Counted from the first letter of the stretch, positions 11,236-24,600 are shown. The stretch: DNA of 64,000 bases from Litoditis marina (GCA_964036275.1 OZ038439.1:13559095-13623094); one strand, 5' to 3'. Notes: a model not told the origin generated them from the letters alone. A program made the numbers and translations.

Positions 11236-12510
11236 GGATTTGGCCCACGTTCGCACATAAATTTCCACTCACATACGCTGTAAAGGCAACATTTCGGACA
11301 TTTACTCGGTCTTAGAAAGCTATCTTTAACTAATTTCCAGTAAAATTGTTTGTAAAGGTTTAAATTCGCGGAATATGGCTAACATTTCCGACATTTTACT
11401 CGGTCGTAGAGCTCTATATCTAGCTACTTTCAACGGAAATAGTTGACAAATGTATTTAAATATTTACCAAATCCACTTCAATAGAATCAATTTACTTAAG
11501 TATCTAGACAATTTACTTATAAGGTCTAAATTGTTCCAGTTTTTCAATCTGAGTGACAAGTATGTATCATTGATGATTTGAATCTCGTTGATGATGCTCA
11601 ACGTTGAAGTTTTGATGTTAACCAAGTTTAACTTTTTCTCTCCACCCTATCAAGCTTGAATCTGAAAAAAAAACTCACGTGCATTGTTGCGTGCATACGT
11701 TCACATAAACCCTTAGCTGTCTCTGATTCAAAGATGATAAGATCAGCTCTTAGTGGAACTATTGTTCCGCCCGTTGTAGAAATCAAAAAGCATCTTAACT
11801 TTTTGCTGTGTTGCACTTTCTATGTTGAATGGGCGCGTGCTATGTATCGAGCTTCAAGTAATTATAATCGTTCGTCATATCCAACAAAAAATGATTTTTT
11901 TCGGATTAGAATCAAAAACCTAGTGTAGTTTTCGGAGGATTTGTGATCGTTTTCACTTTTTTCTGTGTTGCTATTCCTGCGTTGAACGGGCGCCGGCTAT
12001 GTATTTCCTGATTGATTATGAGACGAGGCCATTTTTCAACCTCGCCGCTTTTGCACTGGGGAATCGGCCCGAATTGTGACCCCTCGGCGTATAAACAATT
12101 TGTCCGAAAATATTCCCCCGACACGGAATATGAATGGTTGTGGGCGGCCCGAGGACCTATTATAGTCCACGTCCTTTTGGCGTCAAAGGTATACTGTAGC
12201 TCTAATTTTGATTGTGAATTGATTTTCTGTTTCACATTCTCACTGCCGTTCTCTTTGAATAATTTCTTCCTTTCTCTATCTCCCCTTCTTCCTCTATCTC
12301 ACTTTCTCTATCATCCTCCCTTTCTCTCTCTCCCTGCCACACCTGAAGTGTGCCTCAATTTCTCTAATTTGGTGGTCCCCAGAGTCCCCCGAAGTGCCTG
12401 TTCATTAGAGAATAGCACTCAGGCCCAATCTCAATCTGGCTGAAACAATTTTCAGATTTTAGGATTACGGTAGTTTTTCGGGAACACATCTGCTCATTTT
12501 CGAAATTTCA

Positions 12511-12648
12511 TGTATACTAGAAGTAAATTGAATAGTCACGTGAAGCTAGCATTCTAATGCAGAATCGTGTACTTTGTCATTGCACGTTTCTGAGTTCTGC
12601 TGTGTTGAACATGTTTCACGGGACTGTGCAACTGACTAGCAGTATACT
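12511..12648. mobile_element. Family F element, copy 2
   Basis: Starts at ATACTAGAAGTAAATTGAA and ends at CTAGCAGTATA. The internal AGTTCTGCTGTGTTGAACAT block is shared with the other copies. Confidence 0.65.
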
Positions 12649-13009
12649 ATCATTCAATCAGATTCTTTGTGTTCGGAACCCCAGTTTATTTTTCCGTGAG
12701 AATTTTTTCGTTCCAAACTTCACTCAATCACTGGGAAAGCAAGGTGTTACAGTGTATGTTACCCTGTTTTGCTGTATTTGTAGTTTGAGCCCGCTGACTT
12801 TTGATCGTATATCACAATAAGTCTTTGTTATGATCAAACTACAACAAAGATTTGGTCACTCACTACCACTCATTACAGCGAAACCTAGGAGAGCAGATAT
12901 TTGTAGTTGAAACGTCTTAAATTCAATGTTCAAGAGACTTTTCTGATTCGTGTTTCAAAGAGAAGAAGTAGGAAAATAACCCAGAGAACCCTCACACCAG
13001 TCATGAGAT

Positions 13010-13132
13010 CAAAGAAGGACTATTATGTGGTCCAGTCGCAACCGTTCAGTCCTTTAAACTGCAATATATTTTTCAATTGCAGTTTAAAGGACCATTGATA
13101 CGAAATTGGTCCACATAATCGTCCTTCTTTAA
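13010..13132. mobile_element. Family A palindromic MITE, full-length copy
   Basis: About 123 bp: AAAGAAGGACTATTATGTGG at the left, CCACATAATCGTCCTTCTTT at the right, with a second inner inverted pair around TTTCAATTG. Flanking A/T bases are consistent with TTAA- or TA-type insertion but not proven. Confidence 0.85.
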
Positions 13133-13499
13133 ACATTTCCCGAGTTTTCACAACCATCTTTTCAAATATGTCTTTGAAGGCATAAACTGTTAGAATATCT
13201 AGATCAAATCTAGCCCATTGATGATAACTGTAAATGTTTCGAAATGATGAAAACTCTCCTATTGTGAGTGTCTATGTCTTGATCATCTTAAAAACGAACG
13301 AAAAACAAAAAAAACAAAACAAAGAATGTTCGTGTTACAACATCCTGACTTCCCGGAGCACCTCTATAAATTGTGACCACTTAGTGGCGTTCCCATTGAT
13401 CGGCTTGTTTGATATTTTAAGTTCTCAATCAGTTTTCAAACCTAGAGAATGTTCTACATCAAGTTCTCGCCAAACCTTGGAATTTGCCGTTCTGTAACA

Positions 13500-14230
13500 C
13501 TAGATCTGTCAGTTGAGCGAGTGAATTTCCACGTGTTTTCACACGCTACGCGTGACTTTTCCGTGACATATTGCACACGTATTTAGGTTCTGTATTTTCA
13601 ACGGGACTATCCATTTTACTATGGCATCGCGCAAATGCTACCCGCCGCGCCTGAATTTTCAATGTTTTGAATCAGGGTTTTGAAAAGAGACAATGAGAAA
13701 GTACACGCTTGCTCACGTTTTCACGTTTCACGTGTCTAAAATTTCAATTCGCCATTTGTTGAGTCGTAGACGTGCAATGTGGTCATGTGTGTGTCGTTTC
13801 ATTGTCTCAGGACTCAATTCAACTTGTAGCAGCTGTGTACACGTTTTTTTCTCTCACAAATTCGGTCAAGTTTGCTCACGTGGCACGTTTTCTCACGTTT
13901 CACTTGTTCAGAATGCCAATTCCCAATGGCCTGAATCAGAGAAGTGTGTGTGTCCTTTTATTGTCTCAGGCTCAAATTCAATTTGCTGGCGCCTCTATTC
14001 TAATGCGCGGACTCCACCACATATACACCATTATCCTATACTTGTCGCCCAATCAGCCGGTCACGTGAAACACGTGCAAACGTGAACACACGTAAAATTA
14101 AAACGCATTTTGACACGTTAAGAAGTTTCTCTATGTTTTGTCTCTGACCTTCACTTATACTTGTTGCCCAATCTGCCGGCCACTGAAACGTCGAAACTTG
14201 GAAATGTAGATCACGTAAAACTAGATTTCA
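13500..14230. repeat. CACGTG-rich block with an internal tandem duplication
   Basis: CACGT, ACGTG and CACGTTTCAC motifs recur dozens of times. A unit of about 177 bp (TTTTCACGTTTCAC ... CATTGTCTCAGG ... CAATTCAACTTG) is duplicated at about 13706-13826 and 13884-14000. Open frames in both copies are short and share no recognisable family. Confidence 0.6.
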
Positions 14231-14992
14231 CCTTACGTCACTGATGATTACAACCTTAAATAGTTATTTGCACTTACGGAGAGTCTACAGTCTTTGGTGT
14301 TTTGTCATACACAGTGGAAAAAACGACGTAAACTTTAATAAACCGGGGAAAACATTTTAGTTTCCAATTTTTCTTGTCGGTCGAATACAATAACAACCAA
14401 CTAATTTCACGCTGCAAGTTGACACCGCTAGAAAACATATGTGGGATTGATGTGTAACTTTTTTCGCAGTTTAATTTTTTTAACATGATTTCTCAAAATT
14501 CATTACGAAAGATGCGATTTTCGATTTACAGACAACAAAACAGATTAATATAGAATATTTCGGTAGACGTAGATCAAAATCAACCGGAATAATCCTTCTA
14601 ATCTTCTAACCCCAAATTCCCCAGTTGTAATACCGTTTTATGATTATTTGCTTCTTTTATTGGTATGATTAACCGAGCCAATTACTCCTATCTCCGGTTA
14701 GATCTTGTCGAAAAACAACACGGCTGCACCCAATCTGAAAAGTGGAAGGAATATTCGCTAGGGTGCTCCGTAAATAACTATATTAGAAAAACAGAATGTA
14801 AATGTTATTGTGTTAATAGAGTATAAGTTAAGGAACTAATATGTTCAAAAACGTTATAATTGAGTTAATAGTAATCTAGAAAGATTAGAAAAATTTTCCT
14901 ATGTTGTGTATTCATAACTTTTATAAAACATACATGTATTTTCATATTATTCATTACATTTTTTTATAGTCTATTGTAGCGTTTTAGTGTAT

Positions 14993-15125
14993 ATACTGTT
15001 AGCCAATTGCACAGTCACGTGAAACATGTTAAACACAGCAGAACTCAGAAACGTGCAATGACAAAGTGCACGATACCTCATTAGAATTCTAACCTCACGT
15101 GACTATTCCATTTACTTCTAGTTTA
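14993..15125. mobile_element. Family F element, copy 3
   Basis: Starts with a TATA-containing end near TATACTGTTAGCCAATTGC and includes CGTGAAACATGTTAAACA, matching the copies at 9784, 12511 and 26899. Confidence 0.65.
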
Positions 15126-15156
15126 CGAAACTTTTAACCTCGTAGGGTACCGATGG

Positions 15157-15417
15157 GATAGAAGATTGACTGTGTACTTTTGTAACTTTTGTTTTGTACA
15201 GTGAGTGCCAAATTTATAATATTCTGTCACTCGCCGGAATCGAACCTGCGAGCAAAACTTCGGTAGCAGAGAGCTAACCACTGCGCTAATAGAACACATA
15301 ACTGGCACTCTTTGGTATCGAAGAGACGTGTGCGTACACAGCGGAAAGTGACATATACAGTACCCTCCCGCCTTTCTGTTGGCGACGACCATATGAGATA
15401 GAAGATTGACTGTGTAC
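15157..15417 (-). mobile_element. tRNA-derived SINE with 21-bp target duplication
   Basis: A perfect 21-bp direct repeat (15157-15177 and 15397-15417) flanks about 219 bp. On the minus strand the insert has a tRNA-like Pol III promoter: an A box in TAGCGCAGTGGTTAGC and a B box in GGTTCGATTCC. Two relatives lie at 22629-22825 (+) and 22962-23159 (-), and a diverged one at about 46790-46985. The clean flanking repeat indicates a fairly recent insertion. Confidence 0.8.
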
Positions 15418-15775
15418 ATCACTGTTTGTAGTTTGATCCTCTCATTCTCAATCGTGATTAGAAAAATGTAATCGAACCGAAACTCAGATATTGTAATTCA
15501 TAAAATTATTGATCACTTTCTTTGCTAACACTCAATAACCGTTTAAGAACTTTCACTTTTTGCTATAGTCACTAAATATTTTATAGGTATTGCTTACAAT
15601 AATGATATGTTCATTTTTCTCAAAATGTTGTTTGTCTATCTTGAAATTATCTCATTTTCTATATAATGTTCTCTAATATTCTATATTCTTATATACTTTC
15701 TCTGTTTATTTTCCACAAATAACGTGCTGAAAATACTTTGATTGTCTAGACATTTTAGACACTGTTTTGGAAATA

Positions 15776-16025
15776 AATCGATATTTGTAGTTTCATACCA
15801 GTTATAATCGATATGATTGATCAATGTTTGTAGTCCGTTATCTGATTCTAATCGATATTTGTAGTATGATTCCAATTTCAATCGATATTTGTAGTATGAT
15901 ACCAACTCTAATCGATATTTGTAGTTTGATTCCAATTTCAATCGATATTTGTAGTATGATACCAACTCTAATCGATATTTGTAGTTTGATTCCAATTTCA
16001 ATCGATATTTGTAGTCTGATGTCCC
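15776..16025. repeat. 30-bp minisatellite with 60-bp higher-order unit
   Basis: About eight units begin AATCGATATTTGTAG. In the middle two 30-bp variants alternate strictly, one with TATGATACCAACTCT and one with TTTGATTCCAATTTC, giving a 60-bp dimer repeat. The unit contains TTTGTAGTTTGAT, the terminal sequence of the family H inverted-repeat elements. Both strands are open in one frame only because the unit length is divisible by three. Confidence 0.9.
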
Positions 16026-16109
16026 CTCGATGTGGCTAGTATGTCTGTTGATGAGCACGTGTGTAGTCGCCTACATGGAGGAAGCACCGCAGAATCCATA
16101 TAAACGTGA

Positions 16110-16112
16110 GTT

Positions 16113-16163
<51 letters not shown>

Positions 16164-16181
16164 GGAGGGAGAGAGAGAGAG

Positions 16182-16224
<43 letters not shown>

Positions 16225-16226
16225 GG

Positions 16227-16268
<42 letters not shown>

Positions 16269-16345
16269 GCAGAACCGTGGGATAGAGAGAGAAAGAGAAA
16301 GAGAGAGGGAGGAGGTGAAAGTGTCAGAGCAGGAGGAGTGACAGA
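16110..16345. repeat. GA microsatellite
   Basis: Nearly uninterrupted (GA)n on the + strand with a few GGGA interruptions. Confidence 0.95.
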
Positions 16346-16989
16346 GAGGGTAGGAGGGGGAAAAGAACAAAAAAGATTTGGAGAGAGACAAAAAGAGATA
16401 GAAATAAATAAGGTATGAGAAACTTTGAAAAACGAAGAGTAAATGAAGAGGTTATCAATTTACGAAAAAAACAAGGTTTAAAACTTTTCTTATTCGCTCT
16501 TTTTAAATAATCTCTCATGTCTGGGGTTAAAATCCAATACCTCAAAATGTCGTGTTCATTGACTAATAAATGTTTCATAACCCCGTTTTTCTCTATTCCC
16601 ACTCTGCTCTCCAAGTGTAATCTCTCTGTCTCTAACTCTTTCTCTTTTTCTCTCCGTCTCTCTCTTTCTCTATTTTTCTCTTTCTCTTTCTCTTCATATT
16701 TCTTCGTCATCTTTTCATTTCAACTGCCCTTTAGTCAAGTTGTCCATCTTGTTCTATCCATTTTTGTCATTTCACCTACTCTTTCTCCAACTTATATCAT
16801 TTACGCTTTTTATCTACATTCTCCCTGTCTTTCTTTCTCTACCCTCTCTCCTTCCCTCTCTTTCTCTAAGTGCTCTCTCTTTCTCAACCCTCTCTCTCTG
16901 ACTTAGGGGCGAAATTGGACGGATACTCACATTTAACCACATGTAAATTGATACGAAATGATAACCCACTCTGTAAAACTTTCTCACTT

Positions 16990-17560
<571 letters not shown>

Positions 17561-18067
17561 CTACCCTTTCAATCTCTTTCATCCTCTCAGCTTCTCTTTT
17601 ATTTTCTAAAAGCTACAGAGGTTGGGATGGTTACGCCATAAACCGCATCCATTTTCTATAGAAAATCTCGACCATTCAATTTTATTCTCTTTTTTTGTGA
17701 AACATTCTCTGAGGCAGAGATTTATGTATCGTATAGACTTAGTCCATCAAAACTCACGTAGGCTACACGTAAATATTCACGTGAAAACCATGTGAATATT
17801 AACGTGAATCGTGAACATTCAGATAATCCTCAATGTGGTTGTCATTTTATTCTCATTTTCTACAGAAAATGTATGAAGATTTATGATTTTGTATACACGT
17901 AGTCAATCAAAATGCACGTGAAATTCACGTATATATCCAAAGTTCAGACCTACAACGTTTATAGTATTTTCACTAGTGTAATTTTTTAATACGAATATTA
18001 TCATGCTTTGTATGGTCAAATTCACATTTATGTGTTTCTAAGCTGTTTTGGCGCAAGTTCGAGGGAC

Positions 18068-18253
18068 TTAAAGGGGGACAGAAATGACAATTTATATGAA
18101 AGAGCTGCTCAAGAGAAACTGATATATACCTCTTTTAACTCTAACTAACAAACCTAATTTGCATACGGTGTCCATGTTTTAGTCTGTCTTGGGGCGCGCA
18201 ACGTTAGGTTTTGGTACCCCGGGGTACCTAAACTAGCTTTCCATTCTGTCCTC
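18068..18253. mobile_element. Family M element with central KpnI/SmaI-like palindrome
   Basis: Bounded by TTAAAGGGGGACAGAAA and TTCTGTCCTC. It contains the perfect 16-bp palindrome GGTACCCCGGGGTACC at 18213-18228. A second copy at 23318-23508 has the same blocks and an imperfect version of the palindrome. Confidence 0.75.
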
Positions 18254-18509
18254 ATTCAACCGAATATTTCGCTCAAAATGTACTTTTTCTTCAGTTTATT
18301 GTGGTCAAATAACACTTTTAGTAGGGTTTTTGTATTTAAAATGTACTTTTCAGTGAGTTTTTCGATAAAAATGTACTTTTTTCTAGTTTTTGTTGTTTCT
18401 GCTGTGATATGGCTGGCGGCTGTTTTGACTTATCTGGGGAGAAGATCTCAAAATGGTCACAGTTGGCTCGGATAGGTGACTGGCAATTCAATGTTATCCC
18501 TATCACGAA

Positions 18510-19020
<511 letters not shown>

Positions 19021-19621
19021 AGTTGTTCTCTTCAATCATTCGTTTCTTGATAAATGGTGACGTCTCCAATCACTACACCAGTTTATCTAATCAATATATC
19101 CTTTCACACCTTCTTTCCCTCTTTATAGTCATCTTCATTTGTATGTCAGAGCTACCGTAATCCGAGTCCGACCAGACTACTTACTACTGTATTGCTTACT
19201 GTTTTATTCGTCTAAACATCAATTAATGAGTTATCAAATCGTCTTCAACTCGATTGTTATACATTGTCATATTGATTAACTCATTATTATTATTATTATT
19301 ATTATTACTTCACGTTAATACTAGGTAAATGTACTAAATACAGATACAAGTTGAAAATGAACAAACTCTGCACTTCACCATTACACGTTTTTGAAGCGGT
19401 TTACACGTTTAATGTGTTTCACTTGTTAAGTAATATTTTTTTCGAGCTAGTTCTGAGTAGGGGGACCTTTTACTCCCCCCCCCCCCCCCCATTTTTCGTT
19501 TCAGCCGAAATAAGTCCTGTGTTATTTTGACCCCCCACCATCGGGGAGAGGGGGTTAAAGTTACATGGCTCCGTTTTAACTAAGAACGGTGGGGGCAATT
19601 GTTGAAGATCGCCAGGCATGT

Positions 19622-19869
19622 TATAGTCTTTTCCATTCCTAATGAGACTCCTACAGTAGGATTTCGGAACTGCCAAGCCGGCAGTTCCGAAATTTTGCTC
19701 ACTTACTTTTGATCGGAGAAGTTGAGGATTTTTGTACCTCATTCTTCTTCTCCGGTAGAGTAAATATGAGAGAGCGTTTTCCATGAACTTCATTTCCAGC
19801 TTCACAACAGCCTTCGGAAAGTTTGTAAGGTTACTGTAGGAGTCTCAGTAGGAATGGTGTGAACTATAG
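19622..19869. mobile_element. Family E element, copy 2
   Basis: Flanked by TATAGTCTTTTCCATTCC and GGAATGGTGTGAACTATAG. It is preceded by a 16-base C run at 19475-19490. Confidence 0.75.
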
Positions 19870-19999
19870 TTTCACACCATTCCACACACGAAACATTGAA
19901 AAATACACTCACAGCGTGAAAATCTCATTTTAACGCTCCTACTTAAAATAAAATTTGAGCTTCTGAACTTTGAAACTGCAACAATTTTCTCATAGTTGA

Positions 20000-20390
20000 T
20001 TTCACTTGATTGCGTTCACAAACGACTCATTTACTACATATTTCATCTATTTAGTTTATTTAGTATTTAGTCATTACTACATTATATTTACACACTACAT
20101 TCATTTAACACTACATTTATTTACTTTTTTTATATTATTTACATTATTTAAGTACATATTTACGTTATTTAAGTACTATTTACTTCACTCCATTGAGTTC
20201 ACAAATCACTTATTTACTTCACATTTCTGTCTATTTAGTTTATTTACTATTTACAATTAATATAAAACATTTATTCACATACATATTTATGTTTACCTTA
20301 TTTACGTTATATTTACTTCGCTTGATTGAGTTCACAAATCACTTATTTACTACTACACCTGGCTTGTTTATTCTATCATAAAATATCAAT
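20000..20390. repeat. AT-rich tandem repeat, about 130-bp period
   Basis: Three imperfect copies of a unit with GAGTTCACAAATCACTTATT and CTATTTAGTTTATTTA (near 20010, 20190 and 20320). Dominated by TTTA/CATTTA motifs. Confidence 0.7.
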
Positions 20391-20759
20391 TCACTCCCAG
20401 TGTGCACTCAATCTGAGAAAATAGTGTTCTACGTTATAACTACATAAAACACAAGTATTTGTATTTTCAAAGTATATTTAATATGAAACATTTAAAGTTT
20501 TATTCATCAAATTTTGCATAAAATTATATTGGAAAGCTCGAAACGTTCAGGTTTTAGGTTGGTTTTCAATATTTATTTTGCATCTTCTATTTCACCCCTT
20601 TTTAATAAAAATAAAAAAGCCATTATAAAGTATAAAACAAAATTCCCGTTAATAAATCTTCGTGAGACCCTCTAGTGCAAATCCCTGCAGTATTTCCATA
20701 AGAACAGCTCGCGGGCTGAAAATTAGCATAGAAGCTGCGACATTACAAGTAAAGTTACG

Positions 20760-21010
20760 AGTATCTCTCTCTTTCCCTCTCTCTCTTTTTTTCGCTCTCT
20801 CCCTTTTCTCTCTCTTTCTCTCTCTTTTTTTCTCTCATTCTCGCGGTCTCTTTCTCTATCTCTTTTTTCATATTTCCCTCTAAATGTCCTTCTCTCTTCC
20901 TCTAGGCTTCCTCTCTCTCCCTCTCTCCCTCCCTCTCTTTCCGTATTTTCCTCTAAATATCCTTATCTCTCCCTCCCTCCCTCCTTTTCTCTCCATATTT
21001 CCCTCTAAAT
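20760..21010. repeat. CT-rich tract
   Basis: Imperfect CT repeat with a duplicated block TTTCCCTCTAAATATCC-type (three copies between 20870 and 21020). Confidence 0.85.
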
Positions 21011-21173
21011 ATCCCTCTGAAGCCCGCCATAATCTGGCCTGAACACGTTCCAAATTCAATTGTAAGCAATTGTCTCATTATCTCTGCCACCATAGACACG
21101 CGCTCCATATTCCTCAATATATGTTTTTGTTTGTTTTGTTCATAGATTTATTTTATTTACAAATTTGTGTACA

Positions 21174-21265
21174 TGAGGCAGTGCAACTCTTCAAAGTTTA
21201 ATCTGTTTTCAAGCAATAATTATTGCTTGAAAACAGATTAAACTTCGAAGAGTTGCACTGCCTCA
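21174..21265. repeat. Loop-less 46-bp palindrome
   Basis: Positions 21174-21219 and 21220-21265 are exact reverse complements except for one A/G pair, with no spacer; the centre is CAATAATTATTG. It lies about 420 bp upstream of the ODR-2-like start codon. Confidence 0.95.
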
Positions 21266-21683
21266 CAAAAAATATGTTTTCTACTATTGAACTCGAATGT
21301 CTTCAATTATGCATACGACTAACTATCGATTCATCAAAGTTGTGGTTTGTAGTCTGATCTCATTCTAAAGCATACCGCCACGCTTCTGCTTTGCATTTCT
21401 ATAACTTTATATTAATCAAAGTTAGTTCTTATATTAAACAATGCACTGTACAAACTATCTATCAAGTGTATCTGATATTGTTCCCAGTCGAAGTTAAAAT
21501 TAGAATTTTCGTTAAAGTTTGAAAGTTCCAGAGCATAACTCCACGCCAATCCTCATACTCTTTTTGCTTTCAGCTCAAGTTGTAGTTTGAGGTTATTTCT
21601 GTCAAATTTGTAGTTTGTAGTCTGATCTTATTCTAGAGCATACCGCCACGTATTGGCGGAGTATGACCACGTAGCGAGATGCA

Positions 21684-24600
21684 ATGTCTACCGTATACCT
21701 GCTTTTCGTGCTCGGACCAATTCTGGCAGCTAATCAGTTTACAGTATACGAGGGGGGACTGACTAGAAGTGGTAATAGATCAGAGAGAAAGAGAGAGGGA
21801 GAGAGAGAGAAGAGAGGGGAGAGAAAGAGAGATAGAGGCAGTAGTAATGGGCAGGGTGAGAAAGGGAGATGTGATGGAAGTAAATAGAAGAACACAAACA
21901 TGGAAGGAGAAGCAGCAAAGGAGAGAAAAAGAAGAACAGAGAGAGAGAGAGAGAGAGAGAAAGAGAAGAAAGAGAAAGAGAGAATAAGCTATGACATTTC
22001 CAGACACGGCTCGTTGTTTCTCGTGTATGTCCAAGTTGTACGAGGCCGTCTGGCCCGCCCTCTCTCACATCTACAAAAAGCCAAGGAATTTTACTGGTAG
22101 GTCAAACTTTTTCTAACTCTTTTTTTTTCAATTTCACGCTTATATTCATGACGTTATTTTCAAAAAAATGATAAAATAATGTAGTTTTACTTTTTGAATG
22201 CATTATAAGTTGGTGCCATGATGTTTTGGTTTTGTAAGATAGCATCAAACTTCTGTTAGGAACCTAGCTGTTGTTTAGATAATGAAAAAGTTCACAGCGG
22301 GGAATGAACTTTTGACCTCATCCTATCAATCTAGTTCTCTATCCACTCGGCCACCCGTTTCAGATGAGTGCGACGTTGTTTTTTTATCAATGCCGATTTT
22401 TCACAAAAAAGTCCCAGATGGGATTCGAACTTTCGGCCTTATTCTATCATTTGGGTTCTCTAACCACTCGGCCACCCGTTTCAGATGACTGTGACGACGA
22501 TCGAATAGCCGAGGGTCGGGTGCCGGTCGTTCATTGTCCCACTATATGCGTATCCATGTTCGAGGAGCCCAATATAGCAGGTAGGAAATCGATAAATCGA
22601 TAACCATGATAATAACGTAATCAAAGAAGTATAGTCGTTGCCAACGGAAAGGCGGGAGGGTACTGTATATCTCACTTTCCGCTGTGTACGCACACATGTC
22701 TTCGATTCCAAAGCACACCCGTTATGTGTTCTAATAGCGCAGTGGTTAGCACCCTGCAACGAAACTTTTGCTCGCCGGTTCGATTCCGGCGAGAGCCAGA
22801 TATTTATAAATTTGGCACTCACTATAGAGGACGTCTTATGTGGGTTCAAATGCAAAGATAACGTTTTAATTACTATGATCTTTGGTAGTCATGTTACTTC
22901 GATAATAGTAATGCTTACGTATGTTTTGAAAGTTTGTGTGAACATATATTCTATCTCTGTTGTATAGTGGCCGCCAAATTTATTAATTTCTGTCTATCAC
23001 CGGAATCGAACCTGTGAGCAAACGATTCGTCGCAGGGCGCTAACCACTGCGCTATTAGTGCACGTAACTGGCGAGCATCGCAATCGTAGACATGTGTGCG
23101 TACACAGCGGAAAGTGAGATATACAGTACCCTCACGCCTTTCCGTTGGCGACGACTATACACGCGTTTATAACGTTGTGTTCTTCACCTTTTATCGTAAA
23201 CGATGAAACCTTTGAAAATTTCAGGCGTGTGTGTCCGTCATATCCGAGAGTGTATCTTGTATGAGTAACTTCAGTATTTCAGAATATACAAAAAGAAAAA
23301 CTTGAGAAAATTTTTATTTAAAGGGGGGCAGAAAGGAAAGTTCATTTTAAATAGATGCTCAGGAGAAACCGCGGTATACAAATTTTAACGCACTCTAACG
23401 AACCTACTTTGCACACGGTTTACCAGGTTTTGTCCTGTTTAGGCGCGCGCAACCTTATGTTCAGGTACCGCGGGGTACCTAAACTAGCTTTCCATTCTGC
23501 CCTCAAATTCGACGTTTTCACAAATAAATCCTAGCGGGGAATCGATCTATCAATCTAATCCTCGCAAATGACCTCTCTATCCACTCGGCTACCCGTTTCA
23601 GATGACTGTGATTTTAAACATATAGTGTTTAGTCAAATCATGTTCCAGGAGTGCGTATCCGTGGTCACATTCGAGGTTGTATGAGTGATGTTCTTCTAAA
23701 TGGATTCAATAATACCATTGTGAAGTGGTATAGATGGATGCATCGAGACTCGTGTAGACCGTATAGGTTCGTTTATAATAATAACAATGAAAATAACAAT
23801 AATAATACTGATATAGGTTGGTCAACTTGTTCAAATCGGATGAATCGTGTGAAAGTCATGTAATCAAATCCGAGTTTTATAGTTCGGTGTGCGCAGGCAT
23901 CATTGATTTTCAATTACAACTAGTAGAGTAGATTAATCAAACGACTAAGAAAACGGGCGGTTTACAGATGCAACCGGGTTGCATGCAACCAAAATGCAAC
24001 CCAGTTTCATGTGTATAAAACTATTGGTTGCTTTTCAAATGCAACCAAATTTACCTTTTTGGTTATGTGAACTGATTTTGGTTGCATTTGAAAGCAACCA
24101 ATGGTTTCGTACACATGCAACGAAAAATACTATAATTGGTCAAGAAAACGCTGTTTCGGTTGTAGCCTGTGCTTGCCAAGCAATCTAATTTGTTCATTCA
24201 AAACAGTCAGAGACTGGTTTATGATGTGATTGAAGATTTTTCTATGGAACATACGAGCCAGAAATTTAAAGGAGACCGAAGAGCAACATGGTTTCTCGTA
24301 AAGCTGCTGTATCCTAGTTTTGATTGGACGCGTTGCGTGTCGCGCGGCATTGTCATGTGAATGTCACGTGGACTGATCAAACGAATAGACGAGTTATTTG
24401 TGCTCTTTGATCTCAATACTGTTAAAACAAAACAGAACTTCTGCTCAAGTTGTGTTCCTGTCTCTTTAAAGAATGACGATTATGTGCTCCAATCTCAACG
24501 TTTCAGTCCTTTAAACTGCAATATATTTTTCAATTGCAGTTCAAAGGACTGACGCGTCGCGATTGGTCCACATAATCGTCCTGCTTTAAAAATGTTTTCA

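Noticed and set aside
13693..14085. 130-codon + strand frame
   Set aside because: Lies across a 177-bp tandem duplication in CACGTG-rich DNA; the alternative frame is equally open and neither matches a family.
15681..16058. Open frame encoding repeated SYYKYRLKLE units
   Set aside because: Produced by the 30-bp minisatellite, whose length is divisible by three; both strands are open and no start or family is recognisable.
21174..21265. microRNA precursor
   Set aside because: The palindrome has no terminal loop, so a normal pre-miRNA hairpin cannot form.
22731..22798. Possible functional tRNA
   Set aside because: Has A and B boxes and a good T-arm stem but no acceptor stem or proper anticodon arm; the same unit recurs inside SINE copies.
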